Below are positions 24,499 to 32,780 of a stretch of 39,969 nucleotides of DNA, one piece after another. The stretch covers positions 1 to 39,969 of the forward strand of contig CAZZKE010000019.1 in the NCBI GenBank assembly GCA_964655005.1, read 5' to 3'. Positions within the stretch are counted from its first letter, which is position 1, and each line of letters begins with the position of its first letter. Both the position numbers and the translations under genes were made by a program. The stretch is from CAZZKE01 sp964655005. Lineage in GTDB: Bacteria; Pseudomonadota; Alphaproteobacteria; Rhodospirillales; JABHCV01. The notes below the pieces were generated by a model, which had not been told where the DNA came from, did no database searches, and was given only the letters and a program-made list of their open reading frames with translations.

Positions 24499-26018
24499 GA
24501 CTTTTCCCAAGTTCGATAGTCGGTCGAACGGCCCTGGTGCTGTTGCTTGGACTGACCGTTTCGCATCTTGTCAGTCTGGCTATTTATTCCGGCGACCGGC
24601 GCGCCGAACTGACCAGCTTCGGCGGCAAACAGATATCCCGCCGCATCGCCGCCGCCGTCGAAACCATCGAGCGGACGCCATCCGGGCGCAAGCGGGAAGT
24701 CGCCGGTTCCCTGTGGGGATCGGGGTTCAGCCTGACATTAACCGGGACAAGCGCGTTAAAGGCCGATGGCGATACCGGATGGCGCACCCGGGCAGTGCGC
24801 GAAAACCTGAAGGAAGCGCTGGAAGGCTATGAAGCGGACCGGATTCGCATCGCCTATACCCGCTTTCCGGATACCGAACCCGATAAGGCGGTCGGCGCCG
24901 AGCCGCCGGAGCGGAGCGGCGATTGGCGGTCGGCCATGCGGCGGCGTATGGGGCGGATGATGTCGGACGACGACGACGGCGATCCGTTGCGAGCCATGCA
25001 GCGGCATATGGGGCGGATGGCGTCGGATGGCGATGGCTCCGGCAGCAAGCGATTTATGTCGCTGTCCCGGCGCTGGCATGGAGCAGAGGTTCTCGAAGTG
25101 TCGATCCGCCTGTCCGATGGCCAGTGGCTCAACGTGGCGGCGCCTGCGGTCCGCTTCGCCCCGTTCTGGGGATCGCGTAGTTTCGGATCCATGTTCTTCA
25201 TGAGCCTGCTGGTGATCGTGGTATCGGTGTGGGCGGTCCGGCGGGCGACGGCGCCGTTGGCGTTGTTCGAAAAGGCGGCGGAACGCCTGGGCCGGGATGT
25301 CAATGCGCCGCCCATGAACGAGGAAGGCCCGCGCGAGGTGCGCCGCGCCGCCAGGTCCTTCAACAACATGCAAAAACGCCTTAAGGCGTTTATCGAAGAC
25401 CGCACCCACATGCTGGCGGCGATCTCTCATGACCTGCGAACGCCGATAACCCGGTTGCGTCTGCGGGCCGAACTGATCGAAGACGAAGAACAGCAGAAAA
25501 AAATTCTCGATGATCTGGCCCAAATGGAAGAAATGATCGTAGCCACCCTGTCCTTCGCGCGGGACGAAACCGATGGCGAGGCCGATATTCGTTTCGATCT
25601 TGCCGCGATGTTGCAAAGTTTATGCGACGATGCCGCCGACAGCGGGTCGAAGACCTCTTACCGGGGGCCGGACCGGCTGACCTGCACGGGCCGACCGGTG
25701 GCCCTGATGCGGGCCTTCCAGAACCTTATCGACAATGCCGTCAAATACGGCGGCAGGGCCGATGTGGCGCTGGAACAGGATGGCCAAACCGTGCGGGTTT
25801 ATTTCGACGACCAGGGCCCCGGCATCCCGGAAACAGAGCGGGCCCGGGTGTTCGATCCGTTTTACCGGGTCGAGGGGTCGCGCAACCGGGAAACCGGCGG
25901 TGTCGGCCTGGGGCTGGCCGTGGTTCGTTCCGTGGTCAGCGCCCATGGTGGCGACATTTCGTTTGGCTCGAATGACGATGGCGGCTTCCGGGTCACCGTG
26001 ATTTTGCCGATATCGTGA
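24495..26018 (+). CDS. Sensor histidine kinase with Met-rich periplasmic domain
   Basis: A 507-residue kinase. TM1 is about residues 11-31 and TM2 about 230-248; between them is a periplasmic domain of about 200 residues, followed by HAMP (249-302), a HisKA domain with His312 in ISHDLRTPITRLR, and a HATPase_c domain (N-box NLIDNAVKYGG, G1 DDQGPGIPE, G2 GGVGLGLAVV). Length and layout fit the EnvZ/OmpB type. The periplasmic domain has a tandem 20-residue unit (148-187) with MRRRMGRMM and MQRHMGRMA, giving a Met/Arg/Asp-rich stretch. The gene overlaps the regulator by 4 bp and ends 1 bp before convergent pyrE. Confidence 0.94.
   Translation: MRLFPSSIVGRTALVLLLGLTVSHLVSLAIYSGDRRAELTSFGGKQISRRIAAAVETIERTPSGRKREVAGSLWGSGFSLTLTGTSALKADGDTGWRTRAVRENLKEALEGYEADRIRIAYTRFPDTEPDKAVGAEPPERSGDWRSAMRRRMGRMMSDDDDGDPLRAMQRHMGRMASDGDGSGSKRFMSLSRRWHGAEVLEVSIRLSDGQWLNVAAPAVRFAPFWGSRSFGSMFFMSLLVIVVSVWAVRRATAPLALFEKAAERLGRDVNAPPMNEEGPREVRRAARSFNNMQKRLKAFIEDRTHMLAAISHDLRTPITRLRLRAELIEDEEQQKKILDDLAQMEEMIVATLSFARDETDGEADIRFDLAAMLQSLCDDAADSGSKTSYRGPDRLTCTGRPVALMRAFQNLIDNAVKYGGRADVALEQDGQTVRVYFDDQGPGIPETERARVFDPFYRVEGSRNRETGGVGLGLAVVRSVVSAHGGDISFGSNDDGGFRVTVILPIS
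24934..25053 (+). repeat. 60-bp tandem duplication inside the sensor domain
   Basis: Two adjacent 60-bp units start at 24934 and 24994. The first about 45 bp are closely similar (CCATGCGGCGGCGTATGGGG against CCATGCAGCGGCATATGGGG); the ends diverge. In protein they give MRRRMGRMMSDDD and MQRHMGRMASDGD. It is an in-frame duplication that enriched the sensor in Met and acidic residues. Confidence 0.8.
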
Positions 26019-26019
26019 A

Positions 26020-26694
26020 TTATTCGCCCTTGCCGCCGTGGGCCAGCGACCAGGCCCTGGGGTCGGCCAGGAAGGCGCGGACGCCGTCGATGCTTTCCGG
26101 GGGGAAATATCCGCCGTCCTCGGCGACTTTCAAGACATCGCGCCAGGTCGCCAGGTAGTGCATGGTGACGCCGTGCTTTGCGAGCGATTCCAGGGCGCCG
26201 GCGAATACCCCGTAAAAAAACACCACGAAGGCGTCGCTGACCCGGGCCTCGGCCCGGCGCAGGGCGTCGATGAAAATCAGCTTCGAGGCGCCGTCGGTGG
26301 CCAGGTCTTCGACAAGCAAGACCCGGCTGTCCGGCTTCATGTGGCCTTCGATCTGGGCGTTGCGACCGAATCCCTTGGGTTTCTTGCGGACGTACAACAT
26401 CGGCTTCGAGGTCGCTTCGGCGATCCAGGCGGCATAGGGGATGCCGGCGGTTTCGCCGCCGGCGACGGCGTCGATGTTATCGAACCCGATGGCCTGGTCC
26501 AGGCCGGCGACCGCCAGTTCCATGATGCGGCGGCGTTCTTTGGTAAAGGAAATGATCTTGCGGCAATCGATATAGACCGGGCTGGCCCAGCCGGAAGTCA
26601 GCATATAGGGCTCCTGCGGGCGGAAATTGACCGCCTCGATGTCAAGCAGCATTCTCGCCGTTTCCAATCCGGCCTCGGTGGTGGTCTGGGACAT
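26020..26694 (-). CDS. pyrE: Orotate phosphoribosyltransferase
   Basis: A 224-residue PRTase that joins orotate and PRPP to give OMP in pyrimidine synthesis. The PRPP-binding motif VLLVEDLATDGAS (126-138) is present, as are the KPMLYVRKKPKGFG loop and the GHM flexible loop. Length is normal. The stop is tail to tail with the kinase gene (1 bp). The start region on the reverse strand has a TTTATATAAAG element about 45 bp upstream that could be a -10. No attenuator is obvious. The 264-bp gap to the next gene holds a truncated palindromic element. Confidence 0.95.
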   Translation of the reverse strand: MSQTTTEAGLETARMLLDIEAVNFRPQEPYMLTSGWASPVYIDCRKIISFTKERRRIMELAVAGLDQAIGFDNIDAVAGGETAGIPYAAWIAEATSKPMLYVRKKPKGFGRNAQIEGHMKPDSRVLLVEDLATDGASKLIFIDALRRAEARVSDAFVVFFYGVFAGALESLAKHGVTMHYLATWRDVLKVAEDGGYFPPESIDGVRAFLADPRAWSLAHGGKGE

Positions 26695-26800
26695 GTCGGT
26701 TTCCGGGGGTTAAATGTTGTCGCTACGAGTGCCCTTTATATAAAATTCTCAATGCCCCTTGTCGCGTAAAATATAGCCGTCCCCGCCAAGGCCGCAGAAG

Positions 26801-26875
26801 TTATACCGAATTGCAAAAAGATAATGACTCATAGAAACGGCCTCACAAGCCTTTTGGACGTTGTCGCCCACGGCC
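26801..26875. repeat. Palindromic MITE-like element, copy C (truncated)
   Basis: A left terminal repeat (TTATACCGAATTGCAAAAAG, then ATAATGACTCATAGA) related to copies A and B is joined directly to the start of module 2 (ACGGCCTCACAAGCCTTTTGG, then ACGTTGTCGCCCACGGCC). Module 1 is missing, and no right terminal repeat follows before the PilZ gene, so the copy is broken. It lies between pyrE and the PilZ-like gene. Confidence 0.75.
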
Positions 26876-26958
26876 TCCGGTGTTGTTGGACTTGCAAATG
26901 GATGCCGATGTCATTACGACTCGGACAACATTGCAAGCGATCAAGAAGGCGCACCTGA

Positions 26959-27324
26959 ATGAGTAACCGTATCGTCGGATTCACCGAAGAACAGCGCCGC
27001 AAGGATTTGCGCCGCGAGGTCAGGGACACCTTCATCGTGGTCAACGGCGTGACTTGCCAGATCACCAATATGAGCCTGCGCAGTTTTCGTTGCGTCGGCT
27101 ACAAGAAGCCGGTCAAACCCGGCGATGATCTGGTGATTGATGAATTGCTGCTGGAAGATAATTCGCGGGTCCGCATGAACGCGCCCGGCATGGTCATTCG
27201 CTACAACAAAGAGCGCAAGGAACTGATCGGCGTGTTTGTCGATATCAGCTCGGCGAATTTCAATGTCCTGGAACGACTGATGACGATGCGCCCGATCAAC
27301 GAAACCGGCGGTCGGATCCGCTAA
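26959..27324 (+). CDS. PilZ-like domain protein
   Basis: A 121-residue protein. RRKDLRREVRD (residues 13-23) fits the RxxxR arm of PilZ, followed by strands and TNMSLRSFRCVG, which corresponds to the second PilZ motif (D/NxSxxG), but with Phe where the motif has Gly. Later strands (PGDDLVIDELLLED, PGMVIRYNKERKELIGVFVDI) match the beta-barrel. It may bind c-di-GMP weakly or not at all. The start ATG follows CGCACCTGAATG with no clear Shine-Dalgarno. Downstream 13 bp lies the ELM1-family gene. Confidence 0.72.
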   Translation: MSNRIVGFTEEQRRKDLRREVRDTFIVVNGVTCQITNMSLRSFRCVGYKKPVKPGDDLVIDELLLEDNSRVRMNAPGMVIRYNKERKELIGVFVDISSANFNVLERLMTMRPINETGGRIR

Positions 27325-27337
27325 CCGGGCTTTCCCC

Positions 27338-28321
27338 ATGAATTCGGCAGTGTTCCCAAGCGTCTGGTTGCTGATGGATGACCGGGCCGGCAATCGCAGC
27401 CAGTGTCTGGGGGTCGCCGAGGCGCTGGGACGGCGCTACGAAATCCGCGATCTTGACTACACCGCCGCCGCCGCCTTGCCCAACTTCGTCATGGGCAAGA
27501 CCTTCGGCGGCCTGACCGCCAGTAGCCGCCTTAATCTGGTTCCGCCGTGGCCGGATATGGTCATTGCCGCCGGTCGCCGTTGTTCGCCGGTGGCCCGCCA
27601 CATCAAGGATTTGAACGGTAACCGCACATTTCTGGTGCAAATCATGTTTCCCGGAGAGGCCGGCCTGGAGGAATTTGATCTGGTTTGCACACCGCGTCAT
27701 GATTCCATTCCCGAGGCTCCCAACATTCTGCATATTGATGGCGCCCCGCACCGGGTGACGGCGAAGCGGCTGGGCGACGCGGCGGAAGATTGGCAGGGTC
27801 GGCTGGGGCATCTGCCGCAACCGCGCATCGCCCTGATCGTCGGCGGCAGCACCAAGCGCCGCACCTTCACTGAAGACATGGCCCGCGAACTGGGCCGGGC
27901 CGCCGATACCATGGCCGGGTCCGCCGGCGGTTCGCTGATGGTGACCACGTCGCGGCGTTCGGGCGAAGTCGCCGACGCCCTGATCGGTGAAATCGGGGTC
28001 GCCAAAGACCTGTTCAAATGGGGCGACGAAGGAGAAAATCCCTACCTGGGATATCTCGCCATGGCCGATGGCGTCATCGTCACCGGCGATTCCGTATCGA
28101 TGTGTTCGGAAGCCTGCGCGACGCCGGGTCCGGTATGGATTTACGCACCGAAGAAACTGACCACCCACAAGCACGGCCTGTTGCACAAACACCTTTATGC
28201 CGGCGGCTACGCCCGGCCACTGGAAGTGGCGGGTGGCGCCGCCTTTGAAACCTGGAGTCATCCGTCTCTCAATGCGGCCATGGATATCGCCGCCGAAATC
28301 AGGAAACGCCTCGATCCATGA
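27338..28321 (+). CDS. ELM1-family protein (DUF1022)
   Basis: A 327-residue protein of the mitochondrial fission ELM1/DUF1022 family, known in plants and Alphaproteobacteria. VWLLMDDRAGNRSQCLGVAEALG is the typical N-terminus. ALIVGGSTKRRTFTED and GVIVTGDSVSMCSEACATPGPVWIY are the conserved later blocks, similar to GT-B glycosyltransferase nucleotide-sugar regions. The bacterial role is not established, but a glycosyltransferase-like activity in envelope synthesis is possible. It ends inside the next gene (ATGA-type overlap at 28318), suggesting coupling with the RNA methyltransferase. Confidence 0.88.
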   Translation: MNSAVFPSVWLLMDDRAGNRSQCLGVAEALGRRYEIRDLDYTAAAALPNFVMGKTFGGLTASSRLNLVPPWPDMVIAAGRRCSPVARHIKDLNGNRTFLVQIMFPGEAGLEEFDLVCTPRHDSIPEAPNILHIDGAPHRVTAKRLGDAAEDWQGRLGHLPQPRIALIVGGSTKRRTFTEDMARELGRAADTMAGSAGGSLMVTTSRRSGEVADALIGEIGVAKDLFKWGDEGENPYLGYLAMADGVIVTGDSVSMCSEACATPGPVWIYAPKKLTTHKHGLLHKHLYAGGYARPLEVAGGAAFETWSHPSLNAAMDIAAEIRKRLDP

Positions 28322-29562
28322 CTGTCGGGAATACCGTTACCATCACGGCGATGGGCGGTCGTGGCGACGGCATCGCCGAGACCGCCACCGGTCGTATTTT
28401 TGTGCCCTATACGCTGGCCGGAGAAACCGTCGGGATCGTCCGGCGGGGATCGCGCGGCGAACTGGTTCGGGTGCTCGAACCTTCCGGCGACCGGGTCGAA
28501 CCGGTTTGCCGGCATTTCACCGTCTGCGGCGGTTGCGGCCTGCAGCATATGAACGACGGCGCCTGTGGCCGGTGGAAACGCGGCGTCGTCGAGACGGCGC
28601 TGGCCCATAAGGGGCTGGATGTCGCCGTTGAAGATTTAATTGACGCCCACGGGTCCGGTCGCCGCCGGGCGACCTTTCACGTTCAATTTCAAAAAGATCG
28701 GATCATCGCCGGTTTCATGGCGGCCCGCAGCCACCGCTTGCTGGATCTGGATGCCTGCCCGGTGCTGGTCCCGGCGCTGCATGACGCGGCGGCGGTCGCC
28801 CGGGGGCTGGCCGCGCCTTTTGCGGCGCCCGGCAAAAAACTTGATATCCGCTTCACCGCCAGCGATAGCGGCCTCGATTGCGATATCCGGGGATGCGGTC
28901 GCGACCTGGGCCTGAATGCCCGTCTGGATATTGCCGATGCGGCGCACGACCATGACCTCGCCCGGGTCAGTGCCGATGGCGATCTGGTTCTGCAACGGCG
29001 TCCGCCGGGGCTGAAAATCGGCGGTGCGTTTGTCGACCTGCCGGCGGGTGGATTTATCCAGGCGACGGCGAAGGGCGAACAGACCCTGGTTCGTCTGGTC
29101 CTGGATGCCATGGCCGGGGCCAGGCGGGTCGCTGACCTGTTTTGCGGCATCGGACCTTTTGCCCTGAGGCTGGCCCGGACCGCCGCCGTACATGCCGTCG
29201 ACGGCGACCGTGCGGCGATTGCAGCCCTGAAGGATGCCGTCCATCATACCCAGGGACTGAAACCGTTGACTATGGAAGTCCGTGATCTGGTGCGCGAGCC
29301 GCTTCATGTTAGCGATCTGGCCGGTTACGATGCCCTGGTGTTCGATCCGCCCCGCACCGGGGCCGAGGCCCAGGCTCGGCAGATTGCCGCATCGGGTATC
29401 GCCACGGTGTTGGCCGTATCGTGCGACCCGGCGACCTTCGCCCGCGATGCCGCGATCCTTACGGCGGGCGGTTACCGGCTGGAAAAAGTCACCCCTGTCG
29501 ATCAGTTCCGCTACACCGCCCATGTGGAATTGGTGGGGCTGTTCCGGATACGCCCTGGCTGA
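28318..29562 (+). CDS. RNA m5U methyltransferase (RlmD/RumA-like)
   Basis: A 414-residue SAM-dependent RNA uracil-C5 methyltransferase. It has a TRAM-like N-terminus, a 4Fe-4S cluster motif (Cys64, Cys70, Cys73 in CRHFTVCGGCGLQ, and Cys147 in LDLDACPVL), motif I ADLFCGIGPFALRLA, and the catalytic Cys369 in AVSCDPATFARD followed by PVDQFRYTAHVE. This set is diagnostic of RlmC/RlmD/TrmA relatives. The target base in 23S rRNA or tRNA is not determined. It overlaps the ELM1-family gene by 4 bp. Confidence 0.94.
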   Translation: MTVGNTVTITAMGGRGDGIAETATGRIFVPYTLAGETVGIVRRGSRGELVRVLEPSGDRVEPVCRHFTVCGGCGLQHMNDGACGRWKRGVVETALAHKGLDVAVEDLIDAHGSGRRRATFHVQFQKDRIIAGFMAARSHRLLDLDACPVLVPALHDAAAVARGLAAPFAAPGKKLDIRFTASDSGLDCDIRGCGRDLGLNARLDIADAAHDHDLARVSADGDLVLQRRPPGLKIGGAFVDLPAGGFIQATAKGEQTLVRLVLDAMAGARRVADLFCGIGPFALRLARTAAVHAVDGDRAAIAALKDAVHHTQGLKPLTMEVRDLVREPLHVSDLAGYDALVFDPPRTGAEAQARQIAASGIATVLAVSCDPATFARDAAILTAGGYRLEKVTPVDQFRYTAHVELVGLFRIRPG

Positions 29563-29722
29563 TCCGGCTTCGTTCCATTGTTCGACGATTGCACGGTGCG
29601 CGAAACCGTTGGGGTTAATGGCTAAAAAGTGTGTACGTGATGGAAGTCCTCGGCCAGGTGTTTTCGTGATAAGCTGATTCATAACAAGGGTCTGCTGACA
29701 GCGTTGTGTCGGGAGTGATTCC

Positions 29723-30382
29723 ATGACTGCTACCTTCAGCCGCCGGGACGCCCGGCACTTTTATGACCGGTTCGGCGCGAAACAGGATCGTCAGGGTTTT
29801 TACGAGGATGCGGCGCTCGACGCCTTGATTCGCCACGGCCGGTTTTCAGACGCCGGGTCGGTGCTTGAAATCGGTTGCGGCACGGGCCGGCTGGCGGCCC
29901 GGCTGCTGTCGGACCATCTGCCCCGGTCGGCCCGTTACGTGGGGCTTGATTTAAGCGCCACCATGATCGACCTGGCGACGGTGCGGCTGGCGTCATGGGC
30001 CGAACGGTGCCAATTAAAGCTTAGCGATGGCGACTTCGATTTTTCTTCCTGCGGCGGACCATTCGAACGAATCGTCAGCACCTATGTGTTCGACTTGCTG
30101 AGTCATGCCGATATCGCCGCGGTGCTGGCGGCGGCCCACGGGGTGATGCAACAGGGCGGTCTTTTGTGCCTGGCCGGGATAACCAGGGGCAGCGGCCCGG
30201 TCTCGGCGGTGACCAGTAAGCTGTGGACGTTGGCGTACGCCGTCAATCCCGCCCTGGTGGGCGGTTGCCGCCCGACGGTTCTGGCCGACTTGATCCCGGA
30301 GCGGCAGTGGCGGATCGTCCATCGCGAAGTGGTGGTCAGCGCCACCGTGCCCTCGGAGGTCCTTATCGTCCGGGCGTTATGA
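29723..30382 (+). CDS. Class I SAM-dependent methyltransferase
   Basis: A 219-residue methyltransferase. Motif I VLEIGCGTG (47-55) and GLDLSATMIDLATVRL (the acidic end of strand 2) are clear, and FERIVSTYVFDLLSH is the motif IV region. The family is UbiE/Coq5- or Trm9-like by layout, but the substrate cannot be told. A GTCGGGAGTG site precedes the ATG. About 160 bp without a gene separate it from the RNA methyltransferase, and 182 bp from the molybdopterin oxidoreductase, so it is probably a single-gene unit. Confidence 0.88.
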   Translation: MTATFSRRDARHFYDRFGAKQDRQGFYEDAALDALIRHGRFSDAGSVLEIGCGTGRLAARLLSDHLPRSARYVGLDLSATMIDLATVRLASWAERCQLKLSDGDFDFSSCGGPFERIVSTYVFDLLSHADIAAVLAAAHGVMQQGGLLCLAGITRGSGPVSAVTSKLWTLAYAVNPALVGGCRPTVLADLIPERQWRIVHREVVVSATVPSEVLIVRAL

Positions 30383-30460
30383 ACCGGCAACCGTTGAATC
30401 GAGTTGCCGATTTGCAAAAAAAAGCGCATATTCGCCAATAGTTTAGGCCACCGGATCAAG

Positions 30461-30490
30461 CTTCCTTAAAGTGTAATCACTTCAAGGAAG
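30461..30490. promoter_or_regulatory. Inverted repeat before the molybdopterin oxidoreductase
   Basis: CTTCCTTAAAGTG and CACTTCAAGGAAG are inverted copies of 13 bp, with one mismatch and a TAAT loop, lying 75 bp before the oxidoreductase ATG. It is followed by no T-run, so it looks more like an operator than a terminator, but terminating the upstream methyltransferase gene is possible. Confidence 0.5.
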
Positions 30491-30564
30491 ATAATTTGAT
30501 CGTCACTAATAAATCGGGCGAATGGTCTGCGTTTAATTAAGCGCGGGTTACTCCAGGAGGACGG

Positions 30565-32766
30565 ATGCCGGACGGAACGCAAACGAGAGTTGGCGGTGCG
30601 GGCGAGAGAATAGCGCGCGGCAACGAAGTGAAGCCGGGTATTTGTGGCATCTGCCCGGCCGGGTGTGGCGTCAACGTCCATTTCAGCGATGGAAAAATCG
30701 AGCGTTTGACGCCCTTGAAGGATCATCCGCTCGGCATGGTCTGCCCGCGCGGCGCCAGGGCCAGCGAGATCGTTTATTCCGAAGACCGTATTCTTTATCC
30801 GCAGCGGCGTATCGGCGAACGGGGCGAAGGCCGTTTCGAGCGGATCACCTGGGATGACGCCTACGAAATATGGCTGGATAACCTGCACCGGACCGCTAAA
30901 CGGTACGGCCCGGAGGCGGTCTGCCTGTATACCGGCCGGGGGAATTTCGAGTACGGGCTGAACGAGGCGTTCATGCCCAGCGGGGCCTCGGAATCCTCGG
31001 CCAATGCGGTATTGTTCCCGTTCGGATCGCCCAACACCACCGGCGTCGGCGCCCTGTGCTACGTGGCTTACGGGATGATGGCTCCGCAAACCTGCTTCGG
31101 CGCCCATTACAAGGATACCCGCGACGATATCGACAAGGCCGATCTGGTCGTTATCTGGGGCGCTAATCCGGCCACCGATTCCTCGCCGGTCAAGTTGCGT
31201 CATGTCAAGCAGGCCAGGAAACGCGGCGCCCGTATCATCGTCATCGACCATCGCCGCAGCGAAACGGCCCGCGCGGTTGATGCGGAATGGCTGGCTATCC
31301 GGCCGGGAACCGATGGCGCCCTGGCCCTTGGCGCGATAGCGGTGATGATCGAAGAGGACCTGTACGATCACTATTTCGTTGAAAACTGGACCCATGGTTT
31401 CGCCGATTTGCGCGACTATGTCCGGGATTTCACGCCCCGGCGGGTGGCGCAGATTACCGGAATTCCGGCTCCCCTGATACGCGATCTGGCCCGCGCCATC
31501 GCCGCCGCCAAGGGGTGTTCGGTGGTCATGTATACCGGGCTTGAATATTCCGACAGCGGCGTCCAGTCGATCCGCGCGGCGCTGATGCTGCAAGCGCTGG
31601 GTGGTCATCTTGACGCGCCGGGCGGCAAGGTCTTCGCCATGCCTGAACGCCGCTGTTCCATCGCCAGCCCAACCGAACTGCCCCCCGGAACGCCGGAACC
31701 GATCGGGGTCAAGGAATATCCGCTGTTTCATCAACTGCGCAACGAATGTCACGCGGTGGCGCTGCCCCGGGCCATTCTGGAAGACGATCCCTATCCCCTG
31801 CGCGCGATGATTGTCAGCGGCGCTTCGCTGATTACCTCGTGGCCGCAGCCCGAATTGTGGCGCCGGGCCCTGAATTCGCTTGATTTCCTTACCGTGATTA
31901 ACAGATTCCCGACCGCCGATGCCAAGTACGCCGATTTGCTGTTGCCGGCGGCGACCGGTTTCGAAATCGAGTCCTACATGGTTCACGACGGTTATGTGCA
32001 GCATCGCGCCCGGCTTATCGAACCGCTCGGCGAGGCGCGCAACGATTACCTGATCTTCGCCGAACTGGCGCGGCGGCTCGGCTATCGGAACCTGTGGCCG
32101 TTAACCGAAGAGGAGATGATCCGCAAGGCCCTGGTCGGTCTCGGCGTTACCCTGGAAGACCTGCGCGCCCGGCCACAGGGGATGCCGTTTCCGATACCGG
32201 CCATCGGCTACCGTAAGCATGAAACCGGCGAATTGCGGGCCGACGGCAAGCCCGGTTTCGAGACGCCAAGTGGAAAATTCGAGTTCACCTCGGAACTTCT
32301 GCGAAAGCATGGATACCAACCGTTGCCGGTTTACAGCGAACCCAGCGAGGGGCCGTTGGCCGACCCCGAGTTGAGCCGGCGCTATCCGCTGGTGTTCAAT
32401 TCCGGCGCCCGTACCCAGGCGGCCTTTCGCTCCCAGCATTTCAACATCCCGTCACTGGTCGCCATGCAGCCGCGACCGCTGGTTCACATGCACAGCCGCG
32501 ATGCCTCGGCCCGCGAAATCGGTGATGGCGACGAGGTTTTTGTCGTCACGCCGCGTGGCCGGGTGCGGTTCTGGGCGCAGGTCGATGAAGACATTGCTCC
32601 CGGCGTGGTCGAGGCCAACATGGGCGGCGGCGGACCGCTCGGCCCGAAAGCCTGGCAAGAAGCCAATGTTAATGAACTTACCGACCTGGAAAACCGCGAC
32701 CCGATCTCGGGCTTTCCGGTATACAAGGCCTTGTTATGCGATGTGTTGAAGCCGGATTCCGGGTAG
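30565..32766 (+). CDS. Molybdopterin-dependent oxidoreductase with N-terminal 4Fe-4S
   Basis: A 733-residue DMSO-reductase-superfamily enzyme. It binds a 4Fe-4S cluster through Cys27, Cys30, Cys34 and Cys60 (GICGICPAGCG, then VCPRG). A large bis-MGD domain follows, with Cys165 in GALCYVAYGM the likely Mo ligand, and a C-terminal molybdopterin-dinucleotide binding domain (VFNSGARTQAAFRSQHFN, GDEVFVVTPRGRVRFWA). There is no Tat signal, so it is cytoplasmic. It resembles formate-dehydrogenase/thiosulfate-reductase-like paralogues. No FeS or membrane partner subunit is adjacent, so the electron partner and substrate are unknown. An AGGAGG Shine-Dalgarno precedes the ATG; the frame is not in an operon with the reverse-strand genes beyond. 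Confidence 0.92.
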   Translation: MPDGTQTRVGGAGERIARGNEVKPGICGICPAGCGVNVHFSDGKIERLTPLKDHPLGMVCPRGARASEIVYSEDRILYPQRRIGERGEGRFERITWDDAYEIWLDNLHRTAKRYGPEAVCLYTGRGNFEYGLNEAFMPSGASESSANAVLFPFGSPNTTGVGALCYVAYGMMAPQTCFGAHYKDTRDDIDKADLVVIWGANPATDSSPVKLRHVKQARKRGARIIVIDHRRSETARAVDAEWLAIRPGTDGALALGAIAVMIEEDLYDHYFVENWTHGFADLRDYVRDFTPRRVAQITGIPAPLIRDLARAIAAAKGCSVVMYTGLEYSDSGVQSIRAALMLQALGGHLDAPGGKVFAMPERRCSIASPTELPPGTPEPIGVKEYPLFHQLRNECHAVALPRAILEDDPYPLRAMIVSGASLITSWPQPELWRRALNSLDFLTVINRFPTADAKYADLLLPAATGFEIESYMVHDGYVQHRARLIEPLGEARNDYLIFAELARRLGYRNLWPLTEEEMIRKALVGLGVTLEDLRARPQGMPFPIPAIGYRKHETGELRADGKPGFETPSGKFEFTSELLRKHGYQPLPVYSEPSEGPLADPELSRRYPLVFNSGARTQAAFRSQHFNIPSLVAMQPRPLVHMHSRDASAREIGDGDEVFVVTPRGRVRFWAQVDEDIAPGVVEANMGGGGPLGPKAWQEANVNELTDLENRDPISGFPVYKALLCDVLKPDSG

Positions 32767-32780
32767 CACGTAAGCTACGG

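Noticed and set aside
30466..32004. A 512-codon open frame on the reverse strand opposite the molybdopterin oxidoreductase
   Set aside because: It is the antisense shadow of a clear family member with intact cofactor motifs; its own translation has no recognisable domain and no Shine-Dalgarno.
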